Positions 33,422-42,281 of a stretch of DNA of 64,000 bases are shown in pieces (position 1 is the stretch's first letter; the number at the start of each line of letters is the position of its first letter). Origin of the DNA: Hamadaea flava (GTDB lineage Bacteria > Actinomycetota > Actinomycetes > Mycobacteriales > Micromonosporaceae). The stretch lies in NCBI RefSeq assembly GCF_024172085.1, contig NZ_JAMZDZ010000001.1:6696001-6760000 (forward strand), in the 5' to 3' direction. The notes under the pieces are model-generated. The model had not been told where the DNA came from, ran no database searches, and saw only the letters and a program-made list of their open reading frames with translations. A program made the translations under genes and the position numbers.

Positions 33422-34690
33422 ATGCAACGCATCCTGTCCGCTGAACTCGCCCGGCACGTCGGCGAGCAAGTGACGATCGCCGGCTGGATTCACCGCCGCC
33501 GAATGCTCAAGTCCGTCGCCTTCCTCATCCTCCGGGACCGCTCCGGGTTCGCCCAGGTCGTGACGACCTCGGCCGAGCTGGAGGCGCTCAGCGAGGAGAC
33601 GGTGGTCCGCGTGACCGGCACCGTGACCGCGAACGAGGTCGCCCCCGGTGGAGTCGAACTCACCGGCCCGACCATCGAGGTGCTGTCCGACGAGGTCGAG
33701 GCCCTGCCGGTCGAGCTGTTCCGACCCAGCCTCACCGTGACCCTGCCGACACTGCTCGACCACGCGCCGCTGACGCTGCGGCATCCGGCCCGGCGCCCGT
33801 TGTTCGACCTGCGGGCGGCCGTGATCCGCGGCTTCCGGTCGACCCTCGACGGGCTCGGCTTCACCGAGGTGCACAGCCCGAAGATCGTCGGCATCGCCAC
33901 CGAGTCCGGCTCGAACGTGTTCGAGCTGGACTACTTCGGGCGCAAGGCGTACCTGGCGCAGTCTCCGCAGCTCTACAAGCAGACGCTGGTCGGGGTGTTC
34001 GAACGGGTCTACGAGATCGGCCAGGCGTTCCGGGCCGAGCCGAGCGACACCGCTCGTCACCTGGCCGAATACGTCTCGCTCGACGCCGAACTGGGCTTCA
34101 TCGAGAACCAGCGCGACGTCATGGCGGTGCTGCGCGACGTGGTCGCCGGGATGATCGCCGAGGCCAAGGCAGTGCCGTCGGTCGCCGGAGCCGGGTTCGA
34201 CCTGCCGGAGGTTCCGGCGGAGATCCCGATCCTGCACTTCAGCGAGGCGCTGAAGATCGCGGGCGCGTCGCCGGACGAGGAGGACCTCGCCCCGGCGCAC
34301 GAGCGGGCGGTCGGGGAGTGGGGTCTGCGTGAGCACGGTTCGGACTTCGTCTACGTCGAGGGCTATCCGACGCTGAAACGCGCCTTCTACACGCATCCGG
34401 AACCGGGCCGGGAACCCTACTCGCGGGCGTTCGACCTGATCTTCCGGGGCATCGAGATGGTCTCCGGCAGCCAGCGCCTGCACCGGTACGCCGACTATGT
34501 CTCGACGCTGACCGAACGCGGTGCGCAGCTCGGCCCGTATGAGTCGTTCCTGGAGGTCTTCAAGCTCGGGATGCCGCCGCACGGCGGGTTCGCGATCGGG
34601 CTGGAACGGTTCGTCGCGCAGCTGACCGGGATCGCCAACATCCGCGAGGTGACCTACTTCCCCCGCGACCTCCACCGGGTCACGCCCTGA
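33422..34690 (+). CDS. aspS: Archaeal-type aspartyl-tRNA synthetase (aspartate--tRNA(Asn) ligase-like)
   Basis: A 422-residue class IIb synthetase that charges tRNA with aspartate. The OB-fold anticodon domain (VTIAGWIHRRRMLKSVAFLI) is at 15-35; motif 1 lies in FTEVHSPKIVGIATE, motif 2 in VYEIGQAFRAE near 195, and motif 3 in GFAIGLERFVAQLTG near 395. It lacks the bacterial GAD insertion domain, so it is the archaeal/eukaryotic type and probably a second AspRS besides a housekeeping bacterial one. ATG 33422 is set by the AGGAGGT site (33408-33414). The T-box leader indicates induction by uncharged tRNA. It may relax specificity toward tRNA-Asn or serve resistance to an AspRS inhibitor; neither is shown. 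Confidence 0.88.
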   Translation: MQRILSAELARHVGEQVTIAGWIHRRRMLKSVAFLILRDRSGFAQVVTTSAELEALSEETVVRVTGTVTANEVAPGGVELTGPTIEVLSDEVEALPVELFRPSLTVTLPTLLDHAPLTLRHPARRPLFDLRAAVIRGFRSTLDGLGFTEVHSPKIVGIATESGSNVFELDYFGRKAYLAQSPQLYKQTLVGVFERVYEIGQAFRAEPSDTARHLAEYVSLDAELGFIENQRDVMAVLRDVVAGMIAEAKAVPSVAGAGFDLPEVPAEIPILHFSEALKIAGASPDEEDLAPAHERAVGEWGLREHGSDFVYVEGYPTLKRAFYTHPEPGREPYSRAFDLIFRGIEMVSGSQRLHRYADYVSTLTERGAQLGPYESFLEVFKLGMPPHGGFAIGLERFVAQLTGIANIREVTYFPRDLHRVTP

Positions 34691-34714
34691 GCCGGGCCTT
34701 CCCCTGCTGCGGGC

Positions 34715-35389
34715 CTACTCCTGCAGCAGGGGGAGGTTGCGCTCGACGAGCGGCAGCACCTCGGCGACGGTCACGTCCCGGCCCAGTTCCTGGCTGAGCG
34801 AGGTGACCCCGGCGTCGCGGATGCCGCACGCCACGATGCGGTCGTACCAGCTCATGTCGGGGTCGCAGTTGAGCGAGAAGCCGTGCTGCGTCACCGAGCG
34901 GGCGACCCGGATGCCGATGGCGGCGATCTTCCGGTCCGGGCCGCGGTGGTCTTCGCGTACCCAGACGCCGGAGCGGCCCTTGACCCGCTCGGTCGCCACG
35001 CCGAGGTCGGCGCAGACGGCGATCAGCATGCGCTCGACCCGCCGCACGTACGCCACGACGTCCATCGCGTGCCCACCGGGAACCCCGGCGAGCCGCATGA
35101 TCGGGTAGCCGACGATCTGACCCGGTCCGTGCCAGGTGATCTGGCCGCCGCGGTCGACGTCGATCACCGGCGTCCCGTCGAACGGCCGCTCCCACGGCTG
35201 CGTACGCTTCCCGGCCGTGTAGACCGGCGGATGCTCCAGCAGCAGCACGGTGTCGGGTCGGGTGCCCTCGACCACCTTCTGGTGCAGCTCGCGCTGCAAG
35301 TCCCAGGCCGCCAGGTATTCGAGCTCGCCGAGCCACTGGACCGCGATGGCGGACGGGCCGGCGACGGTGGACGGTTCAGTCGTCGTCAC
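34715..35389 (-). CDS. lipB: Octanoyltransferase (lipoyl-protein synthesis)
   Basis: A 224-residue enzyme that transfers octanoyl from ACP to lipoyl domains, the substrate step before LipA. Recognisable blocks: [13 protein letters not shown] near 50, [18 protein letters not shown] near 78, the catalytic Lys in RKIAAIGIR near 153 and the catalytic Cys in [11 protein letters not shown] near 175. GTG 35389 is placed by TACGCT (35396-35401), 6 nt upstream, as for a leaderless mRNA; the upstream frame to 35443 is only Ala/Ser-rich. In most actinobacteria lipB is adjacent to lipA; here 1.6 kb with aspS is interposed. Confidence 0.95.
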   Translation of the reverse strand: MTTTEPSTVAGPSAIAVQWLGELEYLAAWDLQRELHQKVVEGTRPDTVLLLEHPPVYTAGKRTQPWERPFDGTPVIDVDRGGQITWHGPGQIVGYPIMRLAGVPGGHAMDVVAYVRRVERMLIAVCADLGVATERVKGRSGVWVREDHRGPDRKIAAIGIRVARSVTQHGFSLNCDPDMSWYDRIVACGIRDAGVTSLSQELGRDVTVAEVLPLVERNLPLLQE

Positions 35390-35448
35390 GCTCCCAGCGT
35401 AGGCCGACGCGGACCCAGCGCTAGCCGCTGTGCCACGGCTCACGGCGG

Positions 35449-37290
35449 TCAGACCTGCCAGAGCCAGACGTCGTCGACTCGCTGCGGCTCGCCGAGCAGC
35501 CGCTTCATGACCTCCAACAGGGCGGGCTGATGCGTCTCCCAGTGCGCGCCCTGGACGTCGTCGGCGAGGACGACCGCCTCGGCGCCCCAGTACTTCAGGT
35601 CCGCCCGGAAGCGGGTGCGCTCGGAGTCGGTGATCGGCGGGGCGTATCCGGTCTTCGTCACGTCTTCGAGCAGGGTCTGGGCGTACGTGGGGACGGGGCC
35701 GATGCGTCCGGTGCCGTCGGGGCCGCCCGGCCCGAGGAAGAAGCCGGCCGGGATGCGGAAGACCGGGCCCCGGTCACCGGCCGACCGGGCGAGCGCGTCG
35801 GCCTGCCAGCGCTGACCGTCCGGCACGAGGTCGTTGGCGATCGGCACCGAGACCAGCACACCGCGGTCGCTCACATATCGCTCCCATGCGCCGGAGCTGA
35901 TGAAGTGCGGCACCGGCGGCCGTTCGCGTACCAACAGGGGAGTGGGAACGAGCGGCAGCAGAGCCGCGACCAGCCCCGCGACCCAGACCCACCGCGGGCC
36001 TGGCACCACCCGGAGACGGCTCACCAGCAGCGCGAGCAGCGCGCCGACGACCGGTGAGACGACCAGGGCCAGCCGCGACGGCAGCGCCGCGTTGAACACC
36101 GGCAGCTTCACGAGCAGCGCGGCCGGCATCGGAACCGGGGTCAGCGAGCCCCACCAGCGCAGTTGCGGGCCAAGGGAGAGCACCGCGAAGACCACTCCGG
36201 TGACCGCGAGCGCCCGCACGATCGCACGGTCGGACACTCGGCGCAGCACCAGGTACGCGGCGATGCTGAGCAGCAGCAACGGCAGCCCGAAGAAGGAGTT
36301 CTCCTCGGTCGGGTTGGGCGCCAGGTTCAGGTTGAGTCCGAGCGCGCCGGCCAGCGATCGGACCGGCCACGTCCCGTACGCCGCCAGGTCCTCACTGTGG
36401 ATCTTGGCGTCGAAGCCGGTGCCGTGGAAGCCGTAGGGGCCGGCGAAGTGCAGCCACAGCGGATACGCGAGCAGTACGCCGGACACCCCGGCGGCGACGG
36501 CCAGCCCCTTCAGCACCGGCGCGGCCATCGAGCGCACCTGCGCCCGTTCGGTGACGGCCCAGACGGCGACGAAGATCACCCCGGCGAGCGCCGCGAAGAA
36601 GAGCTGCTCGGCCGCGATCGAGAAGCAGGCCGCGATGAGCAGCCCGAGGATGATCCCGTCCCGGATCCAGCGCCGGTTCCGGCCCAGCCGTACGACCGTG
36701 CCGATCATGAGCGGCACCAGCCATTGCGCGGTCCAGTTGAGGTGGGCGTTCGCATGGGAGACCAGGGCCGGGGCGAAGCCGCAGAAGATGCCCCCGACAG
36801 CCGCGCCCGCCGCTGAGAGCTTGCTTGAAGCGCCAGGAGTGCGGTCAGTGGTCGTGCTGGGCAGATAGCGGCGGAACAGCCAGAACCAGCAGTACGCCGT
36901 CGCGGCGAGGTTCAGCGTCAGGATCACGGTGAAGGCGACGGCCGGGCCGAGCCAGATCGTCAGCGGCGCGAAGACCACCGCGTACGCCGTGATCGAGGTG
37001 TTGACCGCGAGGTTGACCCCGTCGGGAGCGTTGAGCCAGGTCGTCAGCAGCGGGTTCTCCCCGTGCGTGAGCGCATGCGCGCCGAGGCCCAGCAGCCACT
37101 CGAACAGCGCCTGGTCGCCGGAGTTGACGCCGATCGCCCGATGCGTCGGGCCCGCCCACAGCCCGCTCGTCAGGTAGACCGCCAGGGCCAGCGAGATCAC
37201 CGCGACGGCGAGGTCAGGCTTCCTCGACAGTCGCGTCTGCGAAGGGGGCGGTGCCATAGCGGGAGGGTTCTCGACCTGCGTACGCGCCAC
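35449..37290 (-). CDS. Large polytopic membrane protein, GT-C glycosyltransferase-like
   Basis: A 613-residue protein with about 11-12 membrane helices and a soluble C-terminal domain from about residue 460. The first periplasmic loop has [13 protein letters not shown] and [22 protein letters not shown] in segments, a layout like actinobacterial GT-C glycosyltransferases that use lipid-linked sugars; no DxD-type catalytic motif is certain. GTG 37290 follows TAAAGT (37297-37302) by 6 nt, so the transcript is probably leaderless. One loop (near residue 150, [13 protein letters not shown]) is encoded by copy D of the dispersed 39-bp element and looks like a tolerated insertion. Substrate unknown. 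Confidence 0.7.
   Translation of the reverse strand: MARTQVENPPAMAPPPSQTRLSRKPDLAVAVISLALAVYLTSGLWAGPTHRAIGVNSGDQALFEWLLGLGAHALTHGENPLLTTWLNAPDGVNLAVNTSITAYAVVFAPLTIWLGPAVAFTVILTLNLAATAYCWFWLFRRYLPSTTTDRTPGASSKLSAAGAAVGGIFCGFAPALVSHANAHLNWTAQWLVPLMIGTVVRLGRNRRWIRDGIILGLLIAACFSIAAEQLFFAALAGVIFVAVWAVTERAQVRSMAAPVLKGLAVAAGVSGVLLAYPLWLHFAGPYGFHGTGFDAKIHSEDLAAYGTWPVRSLAGALGLNLNLAPNPTEENSFFGLPLLLLSIAAYLVLRRVSDRAIVRALAVTGVVFAVLSLGPQLRWWGSLTPVPMPAALLVKLPVFNAALPSRLALVVSPVVGALLALLVSRLRVVPGPRWVWVAGLVAALLPLVPTPLLVRERPPVPHFISSGAWERYVSDRGVLVSVPIANDLVPDGQRWQADALARSAGDRGPVFRIPAGFFLGPGGPDGTGRIGPVPTYAQTLLEDVTKTGYAPPITDSERTRFRADLKYWGAEAVVLADDVQGAHWETHQPALLEVMKRLLGEPQRVDDVWLWQV
36810..36848 (+). repeat. Dispersed 39-bp element, copy D (in coding sequence)
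   Basis: Shares GCGCCAGGAGTGCGGTCAG-like right half and GAGAGCTTGC left half with copies at 53260, 53441, 55471 and 56573; 32 of 39 positions equal copy C. It lies in a hydrophilic loop of the membrane protein and is translated (minus strand) as [12 protein letters not shown]. Confidence 0.65.
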
Positions 37291-37336
37291 CGGAGAACTT
37301 TAGCAATGACCGGAGTGTCGCCCTCGACAGGCTAAA

Positions 37337-37357
37337 TGAAAACGACTACCACTATCA
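37337..37357. promoter_or_regulatory. Possible Zur/Fur-type operator before the CooC-like gene
   Basis: TGAAAACGAC-TACCACTATCA directly abuts ATG 37360. It has the TGAAAACG..TATCA layout of Fur-family zinc operators in actinobacteria but is an imperfect palindrome. It overlaps an alternative in-frame ATG at 37336, which would make an eight-residue-longer product. Confidence 0.3.
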
Positions 37358-37359
37358 GT

Positions 37360-38346
37360 ATGAAGACGGCATTCGTCGGCAAAGGCGGGTCGGGCAAGAC
37401 CACGCTGGCCGCACTCTTCTCCCGGCATCTGGCCCAGCGCGGCAGTCCGCTGCTGGCCGTGGACGCCGACATCAACCAACACCTGGCGGCCGCTTTGGGC
37501 GCGCCCGAAGACGAGGCGGTCATGCTGCCCGCCCTCGGCGACCAGCTCCCGGCGATCAAGGAATACCTGCGCGGGACGAACCCGCGGATCTCCTCGGCGG
37601 CGGCCATGGTCAAGACGACGCCACCGGGGACGGGCTCCCGGCTGATCACGATCACCGGCGACAACCCGATCTACGACGCCGCCGTACGCGAGGTCGGCGG
37701 CGTCCGCCTCGCGGTCACCGGACCGTTCGCGACCGAGGACCTCGGCGTCGCCTGCTACCACTCGAAGGTCGGCGCGGTCGAACTGCTCCTCAACCACCTG
37801 GTCGACGGCCCAGGGGAGTACGCCGTGGTGGACATGACGGCCGGCGCGGACAGTTTCGCCTCCGGCCTGTTCACCCGATTCGACGCCACCTTCCTCGTCT
37901 GCGAGCCCACCGTACGCAGCGTCGGCGTCTACCGGCAGTACGTCGGCTACGCCCGCGAGTTCGGCGTCCGCGTGCACGTGGTCGGCAACAAGGTCGACGA
38001 CGACTCCGACGTGGACTTCCTGCGGGAGCACGTCGGCGACGACCTGCTGACCTCGTTCAGGCGGTCGGCGTACGTGAAGGCGGCCGAACGGGGCGTCGCC
38101 CGGCCGCTCGCCGAGCTGGAACCGGCCAACGCCGCCGCGCTCGACCGGCTCCGGACCGCCCTCGACGGCTGCGTCCAGGACTGGGCCCGCTACACCGCCC
38201 AGGCCGTCGAGTTCCACCTGCGCAACGCCCAAGCCTGGGGCAACGCCAAGACCGGCGAAGACCTCGGCGCGCAGATCGATCCCACCTTCGTGCTCGGGCC
38301 GCAGGCGCTCGAGCCTTTCGGAAAGGAAGTACGCAATGTCCCTTGA
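37360..38346 (+). CDS. CooC/MinD-like P-loop ATPase
   Basis: A 328-residue SIMIBI-class ATPase. The deviant Walker A with the signature Lys is FVGKGGSGKTTLAA at residues 4-17, LLAVDADINQH is near 35, and the nucleotide-base motif HVVGNKVDD is near 210. CooC-type proteins use ATP to deliver metal (nickel in CODH) or to control a partner enzyme. No CO dehydrogenase gene is in the window. I prefer ATG 37360 (MKTAFVGKGG), since the preceding 24 bases look like an operator; ATG 37336 is the alternative. The next gene starts within its last codons (11-bp overlap), a pairing I believe is conserved in streptomycetes. Confidence 0.75.
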   Translation: MKTAFVGKGGSGKTTLAALFSRHLAQRGSPLLAVDADINQHLAAALGAPEDEAVMLPALGDQLPAIKEYLRGTNPRISSAAAMVKTTPPGTGSRLITITGDNPIYDAAVREVGGVRLAVTGPFATEDLGVACYHSKVGAVELLLNHLVDGPGEYAVVDMTAGADSFASGLFTRFDATFLVCEPTVRSVGVYRQYVGYAREFGVRVHVVGNKVDDDSDVDFLREHVGDDLLTSFRRSAYVKAAERGVARPLAELEPANAAALDRLRTALDGCVQDWARYTAQAVEFHLRNAQAWGNAKTGEDLGAQIDPTFVLGPQALEPFGKEVRNVP

Positions 38347-38731
38347 TGTGCCGACCGCGTTGCTGGAGCGAGCCGAGGCCGGTGCGGTCGACGACGCCGA
38401 GTTCGTCGACTGTGTCCGTCAATCCCTCCCGTATGCCTGGTCCGTCGTGAGCGCCGCCGCCGAAGACCTCGCGGCCGACCCGGATGCCGAATTCGGCCGG
38501 CACGAAGTCCCGCCGCCGAGCGAGGCCGAGCGTGGCCAGCTGCTGCGCGCCCTGGCCAGTGACGCGATCCGTGGCGGCCTCGGCCGCCACTTCGGCGTCA
38601 CGTTCGCCTTCCAGAACTGCCATCGGGTAGCGGCGTTCCGGCCCTCGGCCGTCGGCGGCGCGACCTACCAAGCCTTCATCTCGCCGCGCGGCCAACTGCT
38701 GAACCAGTCGCCCGCTCTCCGCGACTGCTGA
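38336..38731 (+). CDS. SCO5389 family protein
   Basis: A 131-residue cytoplasmic protein. It starts MSLDVPTALLERAEAGAVDD, continues FVDCVRQSLPYAW, then RGQLLRALASDAIRGGLGRHFG, FQNCHRVAAF and ends SQLLNQSP-like QLLNQSPALRDC. I recall the same pattern from the actinobacterial SCO5389 family, which has no known function. Three conserved Cys (CVRQS, QNCHR and the C-terminal DC) might bind metal or form disulfides. It overlaps the CooC-like ATPase gene by 11 bp, so the two are translationally coupled and probably act together; a metallochaperone plus target is one reading. Confidence 0.78.
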   Translation: MSLDVPTALLERAEAGAVDDAEFVDCVRQSLPYAWSVVSAAAEDLAADPDAEFGRHEVPPPSEAERGQLLRALASDAIRGGLGRHFGVTFAFQNCHRVAAFRPSAVGGATYQAFISPRGQLLNQSPALRDC

Positions 38732-38828
38732 CCCGGGACGGCGGGGCGGTTCGCGCCATAACTCGGTGCATCGAAATGTGTCGCCACACCATGTCGGGGG
38801 TGGGGTGAATCTCCCCATCCTGACGGGC

Positions 38829-40058
38829 ATGAACCGTCCCCTGTCCGCCCTCGTGGCGGCGGCCGCCGGAGTCCTCGCCGCGGCCGCCCTCCTCGCCGCG
38901 CCCGCCCGCGCGGCCTCGCTGACTCAGGTCAGCAGCTTCGGGAGCAATCCCGGCAGCCTGGCCATGTACAGCTACCAGCCGGACAACCTGGCGTCCGGCG
39001 CCGCCCTGGTCGTCCTCCTGCATGGCTGTACGCAGGACGCCACCGGCTACTTCACCAATTCCGGCTGGCGCAAGTACGCCGACCAGGCCGGGTTCGCGTT
39101 GGTGTTGCCCCAGCAGAGCAGCTCGAACAACTCCTCCAAGTGTTTCAACTGGTTCCAGTCCGGCGACATCACCCGGGGTTCCGGGGAGGCCGCCTCGATC
39201 CGCAGCATGATCGCGTACGCCGTCTCGAACTATGGGGTCAGCGCCTCGCGGGTCTACGTCACCGGGCTGTCCGCCGGTGGGGCGATGAGCGCGGTCATGC
39301 TGGCCGCGTACCCGGACGTCTTCGCGGCGGGCTCGATCGTCGCGGGGCTGCCGTACGGCTGTGCCACCTCCCTGACCGAAGCCACGACCTGCCAGTACAG
39401 CCCGCCGACCAAGACCGCCCAGCAATGGGGCGATCTCGCTCGTGCCGGGTACTCCGGCTACTCCGGGCCGTACCCCCGGGTGGCGATCTGGCACGGCACC
39501 TCGGACACGACGGTGCAGCCGAAGAACGCCACGAACTCGCGGGACCAGTGGACGAACGTCCGCGGCGTCTCGCAGACGGCCACGTCGACGTCCACCTTGA
39601 CCGGTGGCACCACACTGTCGGTCTACGGCTCCGACGACGTACGCCTCTATCAGATCAGCGGGATGGCCCATGGGCTGCCGGTCGACCCCGGCAGCGGCAG
39701 CGACCAATGCGGTTCGACGGCGGCGTACTTCCTGGACTACATCTGCTCGGCGTACTACGACGCGGTGTTCTTCGGGCTGCTCTCGGGCTCGTCGCCGTCC
39801 CCGACCGCCACGCCGACTGCCACTGCTTCGGCCTCACCCTCGCCGTCGGCGTCCGTGTCGCCGACTCCGTCCGCTTCCTCGGGCCCCTGCTACACCGCGA
39901 GCAACTACGCCCACACCGTGGCCGGGCGCGCGCACCAGACACTCGGGTACGCGTACGCGAACGGGTCCAACGACTACCTCGGACTGTGGAACACGTACGC
40001 CACGACGTCCCTGCGCCAGACCGGCACCAACTACTACGTCCTCGTCTCCGCCTGCTGA
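38829..40058 (+). CDS. Secreted PHB depolymerase/esterase with C-terminal accessory domain
   Basis: A 409-residue secreted enzyme. Signal peptide LVAAAAGVLAAAALLAAPAR ends near residue 31. The catalytic domain (to about 320) has the oxyanion block LLHGCTQDA, nucleophile GLSAGGAMSAV, Asp in WHGTSDTTVQ and His in GMAHGLPVD, the pattern of extracellular type 1 poly(3-hydroxybutyrate) depolymerases. A Ser/Pro/Thr linker follows (SPTATPTATASASPSPSAS), then a roughly 55-residue module with CYTASNYAHTVAGRAHQT and a final Cys, probably a polymer-binding unit. ATG 38829 is chosen because the signal peptide starts there. It may instead act on polysaccharide esters such as feruloyl esters. Confidence 0.85.
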   Translation: MNRPLSALVAAAAGVLAAAALLAAPARAASLTQVSSFGSNPGSLAMYSYQPDNLASGAALVVLLHGCTQDATGYFTNSGWRKYADQAGFALVLPQQSSSNNSSKCFNWFQSGDITRGSGEAASIRSMIAYAVSNYGVSASRVYVTGLSAGGAMSAVMLAAYPDVFAAGSIVAGLPYGCATSLTEATTCQYSPPTKTAQQWGDLARAGYSGYSGPYPRVAIWHGTSDTTVQPKNATNSRDQWTNVRGVSQTATSTSTLTGGTTLSVYGSDDVRLYQISGMAHGLPVDPGSGSDQCGSTAAYFLDYICSAYYDAVFFGLLSGSSPSPTATPTATASASPSPSASVSPTPSASSGPCYTASNYAHTVAGRAHQTLGYAYANGSNDYLGLWNTYATTSLRQTGTNYYVLVSAC

Positions 40059-40082
40059 CCCTGTGGCTGGCCCTGTGGCTGG

Positions 40083-40120
40083 CCCTGTGGCGGGCCCGCC
40101 AAGGCGGGCCCGCCACAGGG
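40083..40120 (+). terminator. 18-bp perfect hairpin terminator between convergent genes
   Basis: CCCTGTGGCGGGCCCGCC (40083-40100) is exactly complementary to 40103-40120 with only AA between, so a few inner pairs must open for the loop. Two further copies of CCCTGTGGCTGG precede it (40059-40082). It stands between the convergent depolymerase and amidase genes and should serve both. Confidence 0.8.
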
Positions 40121-40126
40121 TTGGGG

Positions 40127-41248
40127 CTAGTGGAGGGTGCCTTGGAACTCGTCCTTGACGATGCCGCCGGCCACCGCGCACCACGTGGACAGGTCGACCT
40201 TGCCGTTGGCGGGCAGCCCGTGCAGCCGCTGCATCTCCTGGACGGCCTTCATCGTGTCGTGGTCGTACGCCCCGGTCACGGCGACCTGGTAGCCCTTGTT
40301 CGCCAGGACGAACTGCAGCCCGGCGACGTGCTCGCCGACCGCGTCCTTGTCGACGTCGACCGCCAGCGTCTCCCAGGTCGGGTCGGAGACGGTGCCGTCG
40401 CTCTCCACCGTGATGCCGTGCTTGCCCTGCCAGTCCTGGACCGCCGCGAGCAGGCCCGCGTCGAAGGTGCCGTTCGTGGTGAGCGTCGTGTAGCCCTGGT
40501 TGCGCAGCAGGTACTTGGTCAGCACCACGGTCTGCCCGGCCGAGCTGGTGAAGATGTCGGGCCAGGTCCGCTCCGGCACCTCCGACAGCGGCGTGCCGAT
40601 CGCGACGGCCACCCGGCGCCGCAGCTCCGGGAAGAGCCGGTAGAACGCGATGCCGGGGCACTGCGTGCTGTTCCAGTCCCAGTGCCCGAACATGTTGTGC
40701 GCGTGGATCTTGTACTGCGTGCAGATCGTCGCCGACAGCTTCACCAGCGAGTCGAGCAGCGCCTCCGGCGGCGTCTCGTCGATGTAGGTGCCCTCGTTCT
40801 CGATGCCGATGCTCTGGGTGTTCTCACCCACGCAGTGCGCCGAGGTGACCTGGGCCTGGCCGGACTTCAGACCTTCGAAGCTGCGGTGCCGTCCTTCGAG
40901 GACGTACCCGCCGCGGCTGATGGTGAAGTGCTGACCGGTGTCGGACCAGCCGTTCTTGTCCATGTGCAGGTTCTGGCAGGACTTCGCGAGCGCCAGGGCG
41001 TGCTCCCGCGAGTAGTCGGTGACGTTCGGGAACGCCATGTGGTGAATGACGATCTTCCGGGTGGTCCCGGTACGCATGACCAGCGAGCCCGAGGGCGGCC
41101 GGGCGCCCCACGAGTCGCAGTCGATGATGAAGTCGAACGCGTCGTCGTCGGCGAACGCCGCGGTCGCCGCGGTGAGCGGGAGCAGCGCGCCCGCGCCCGC
41201 GACCAGGCCGCCCTTGAACAGGGAACGGCGGCTGGGGGTAAGTGCCAT
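40127..41248 (-). CDS. Secreted PGRP-type N-acetylmuramoyl-L-alanine amidase with two PG-binding domains
   Basis: A 373-residue exported enzyme with a Tat signal (SRRSLFKGGLVAGAGALLPL). The amidase/PGRP domain spans about 40-210: zinc ligands are expected in IVIHHMAFP and in FGHWDWNSTQCPG (His, Cys), and VGENTQSIGIENEG is a family block. Two peptidoglycan-binding-like domains follow (about 235-295 with TNGTFDAGLLAAVQDWQ, and 305-365 with TGAYDHDTMKAVQEMQ). It cuts the MurNAc to L-Ala bond of peptidoglycan. GAAGGAAA precedes ATG 41248. A 17-bp palindrome about 30 bp upstream is a likely operator. It sits in the accessory block between lipB and sucB. Confidence 0.88.
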   Translation of the reverse strand: MALTPSRRSLFKGGLVAGAGALLPLTAATAAFADDDAFDFIIDCDSWGARPPSGSLVMRTGTTRKIVIHHMAFPNVTDYSREHALALAKSCQNLHMDKNGWSDTGQHFTISRGGYVLEGRHRSFEGLKSGQAQVTSAHCVGENTQSIGIENEGTYIDETPPEALLDSLVKLSATICTQYKIHAHNMFGHWDWNSTQCPGIAFYRLFPELRRRVAVAIGTPLSEVPERTWPDIFTSSAGQTVVLTKYLLRNQGYTTLTTNGTFDAGLLAAVQDWQGKHGITVESDGTVSDPTWETLAVDVDKDAVGEHVAGLQFVLANKGYQVAVTGAYDHDTMKAVQEMQRLHGLPANGKVDLSTWCAVAGGIVKDEFQGTLH

Positions 41249-41273
41249 GGACGTTTCCTTCGGGGGAGGGGGC

Positions 41274-41290
41274 TCGTGAATGATTCACGA
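41274..41290. promoter_or_regulatory. Palindromic operator candidate upstream of the amidase gene
   Basis: TCGTGAATGATTCACGA is a perfect 8-1-8 palindrome, 26 bp before the amidase start. A second palindrome AGAATATTCT lies at 41306-41315. Both sit where the promoter must be, so a dimeric repressor or activator site is likely. No known regulator is assigned. Confidence 0.55.
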
Positions 41291-41348
41291 AGGTGATCAA
41301 GTCGCAGAATATTCTTAACACCCCGTCGGCACCAGACCCCCGAGTGGA

Positions 41349-42224
41349 TCAATCGTGCAGCGCTGCGGTCAGCCCCTCCCGGATCGTCCGGTGCTCGAAG
41401 TCGAAACCGGTACGCCGCAACGCTTCCGGCACCATCCGGGTGCTCTTGAACGCCTCGTTCGCGAATTCGCCGACGAGGAGGCGTACGCCGAACTCCGGGA
41501 TCGGCATGATCGTCGGCCGATGCAGCAGCCCACCCAGCGTGGTGGTGAACTCGGCGTTGGTGGCGGCCTCAGGCCCGGCCAGGTTCACCGGCCCGGCCAA
41601 CTCCTGGGTCGCGATGATGTGGCCGATCGCGCGCAGCCAGTCCGTCCGCGAGATCCAGGGCAGCCACTGCCGGCCGCTGCCGAGCTTGCCGCCGACGCCG
41701 AGTTTGAAGGCCAGCAGCAACGGTTTCAGCAGACCGCCACTGCGGTGTAACGGAAGACCCGTACGCAGAATCGCGACGCGCGCCGGGGCAGCCGTCATCG
41801 CGGCGCCCTCCCAGTCCACGCTGAGATCGGCGAGGAAGTCGCCGGTGACCGTGGCCGAGTCGTCGGTGAGCACCTCGTCGCCGCGATCCCCGTACGCCGC
41901 CACGCCGGAGGCGTTGACCAGCAGCGGGACGTCCTGCTCCCGGACGGCCGTGGCAAGCGTGGTCGTCGGCACGATCCGGCTGCTGTAGATCAGCTCCTTG
42001 TACGCCGTCGACCACCGGTGGTCGCCGACACCCGCGCCGCAGAGGTTCACCACCGCACCCGTCTCGTCCGGGAGGCGTATCGGCTTGGTCGGGTCCCATC
42101 GCACTTGACCTGGCCGCTCGGGCTCTCGGCGTACCAGTTGAGTGACCTGATGACCCGCGGACCGCAAGTGCGCGATCAGCGGCTGGCCCAGGAAGCCCGA
42201 GGCCCCCGCGACGACGATCCTCAT
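41349..42224 (-). CDS. TIGR01777 family NAD(P)-binding epimerase
   Basis: A 291-residue Rossmann-fold protein of the SDR39U1/TIGR01777 family. The nucleotide motif VVAGASGFLGQPL is at residues 4-16, VVNLCGAGVGDHRW near 58 is a family hallmark, followed by SSRIVPTTTL, NASGVAAYGDRGDE near 105 and the C-terminal DUF1731 region ending FEHRTIREGLTAAL. Biochemical function is unclear. ATG 42224 is preceded by TAGCTT 6 nt upstream. The gene is next to the sucB/dlaT terminator, as in the mycobacterial order dlaT-Rv2216-lipB. Confidence 0.88.
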   Translation of the reverse strand: MRIVVAGASGFLGQPLIAHLRSAGHQVTQLVRREPERPGQVRWDPTKPIRLPDETGAVVNLCGAGVGDHRWSTAYKELIYSSRIVPTTTLATAVREQDVPLLVNASGVAAYGDRGDEVLTDDSATVTGDFLADLSVDWEGAAMTAAPARVAILRTGLPLHRSGGLLKPLLLAFKLGVGGKLGSGRQWLPWISRTDWLRAIGHIIATQELAGPVNLAGPEAATNAEFTTTLGGLLHRPTIMPIPEFGVRLLVGEFANEAFKSTRMVPEALRRTGFDFEHRTIREGLTAALHD

Positions 42225-42242
42225 GAGACCAAGCTATAGAAA

Positions 42243-42269
42243 AGCCCCCGGCCGTAGTGGCCGGGGGCT
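42243..42269. terminator. Terminator hairpin after sucB
   Basis: AGCCCCCGGCC (42243-42253) pairs with GGCCGGGGGCT (42259-42269), loop GTAGT, with AAA on the far side giving a U-tract for the minus-strand transcript. It ends the lpd-sucB operon 13 bp after the stop. Confidence 0.85.
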
Positions 42270-42281
42270 GATCAGCGTGCG

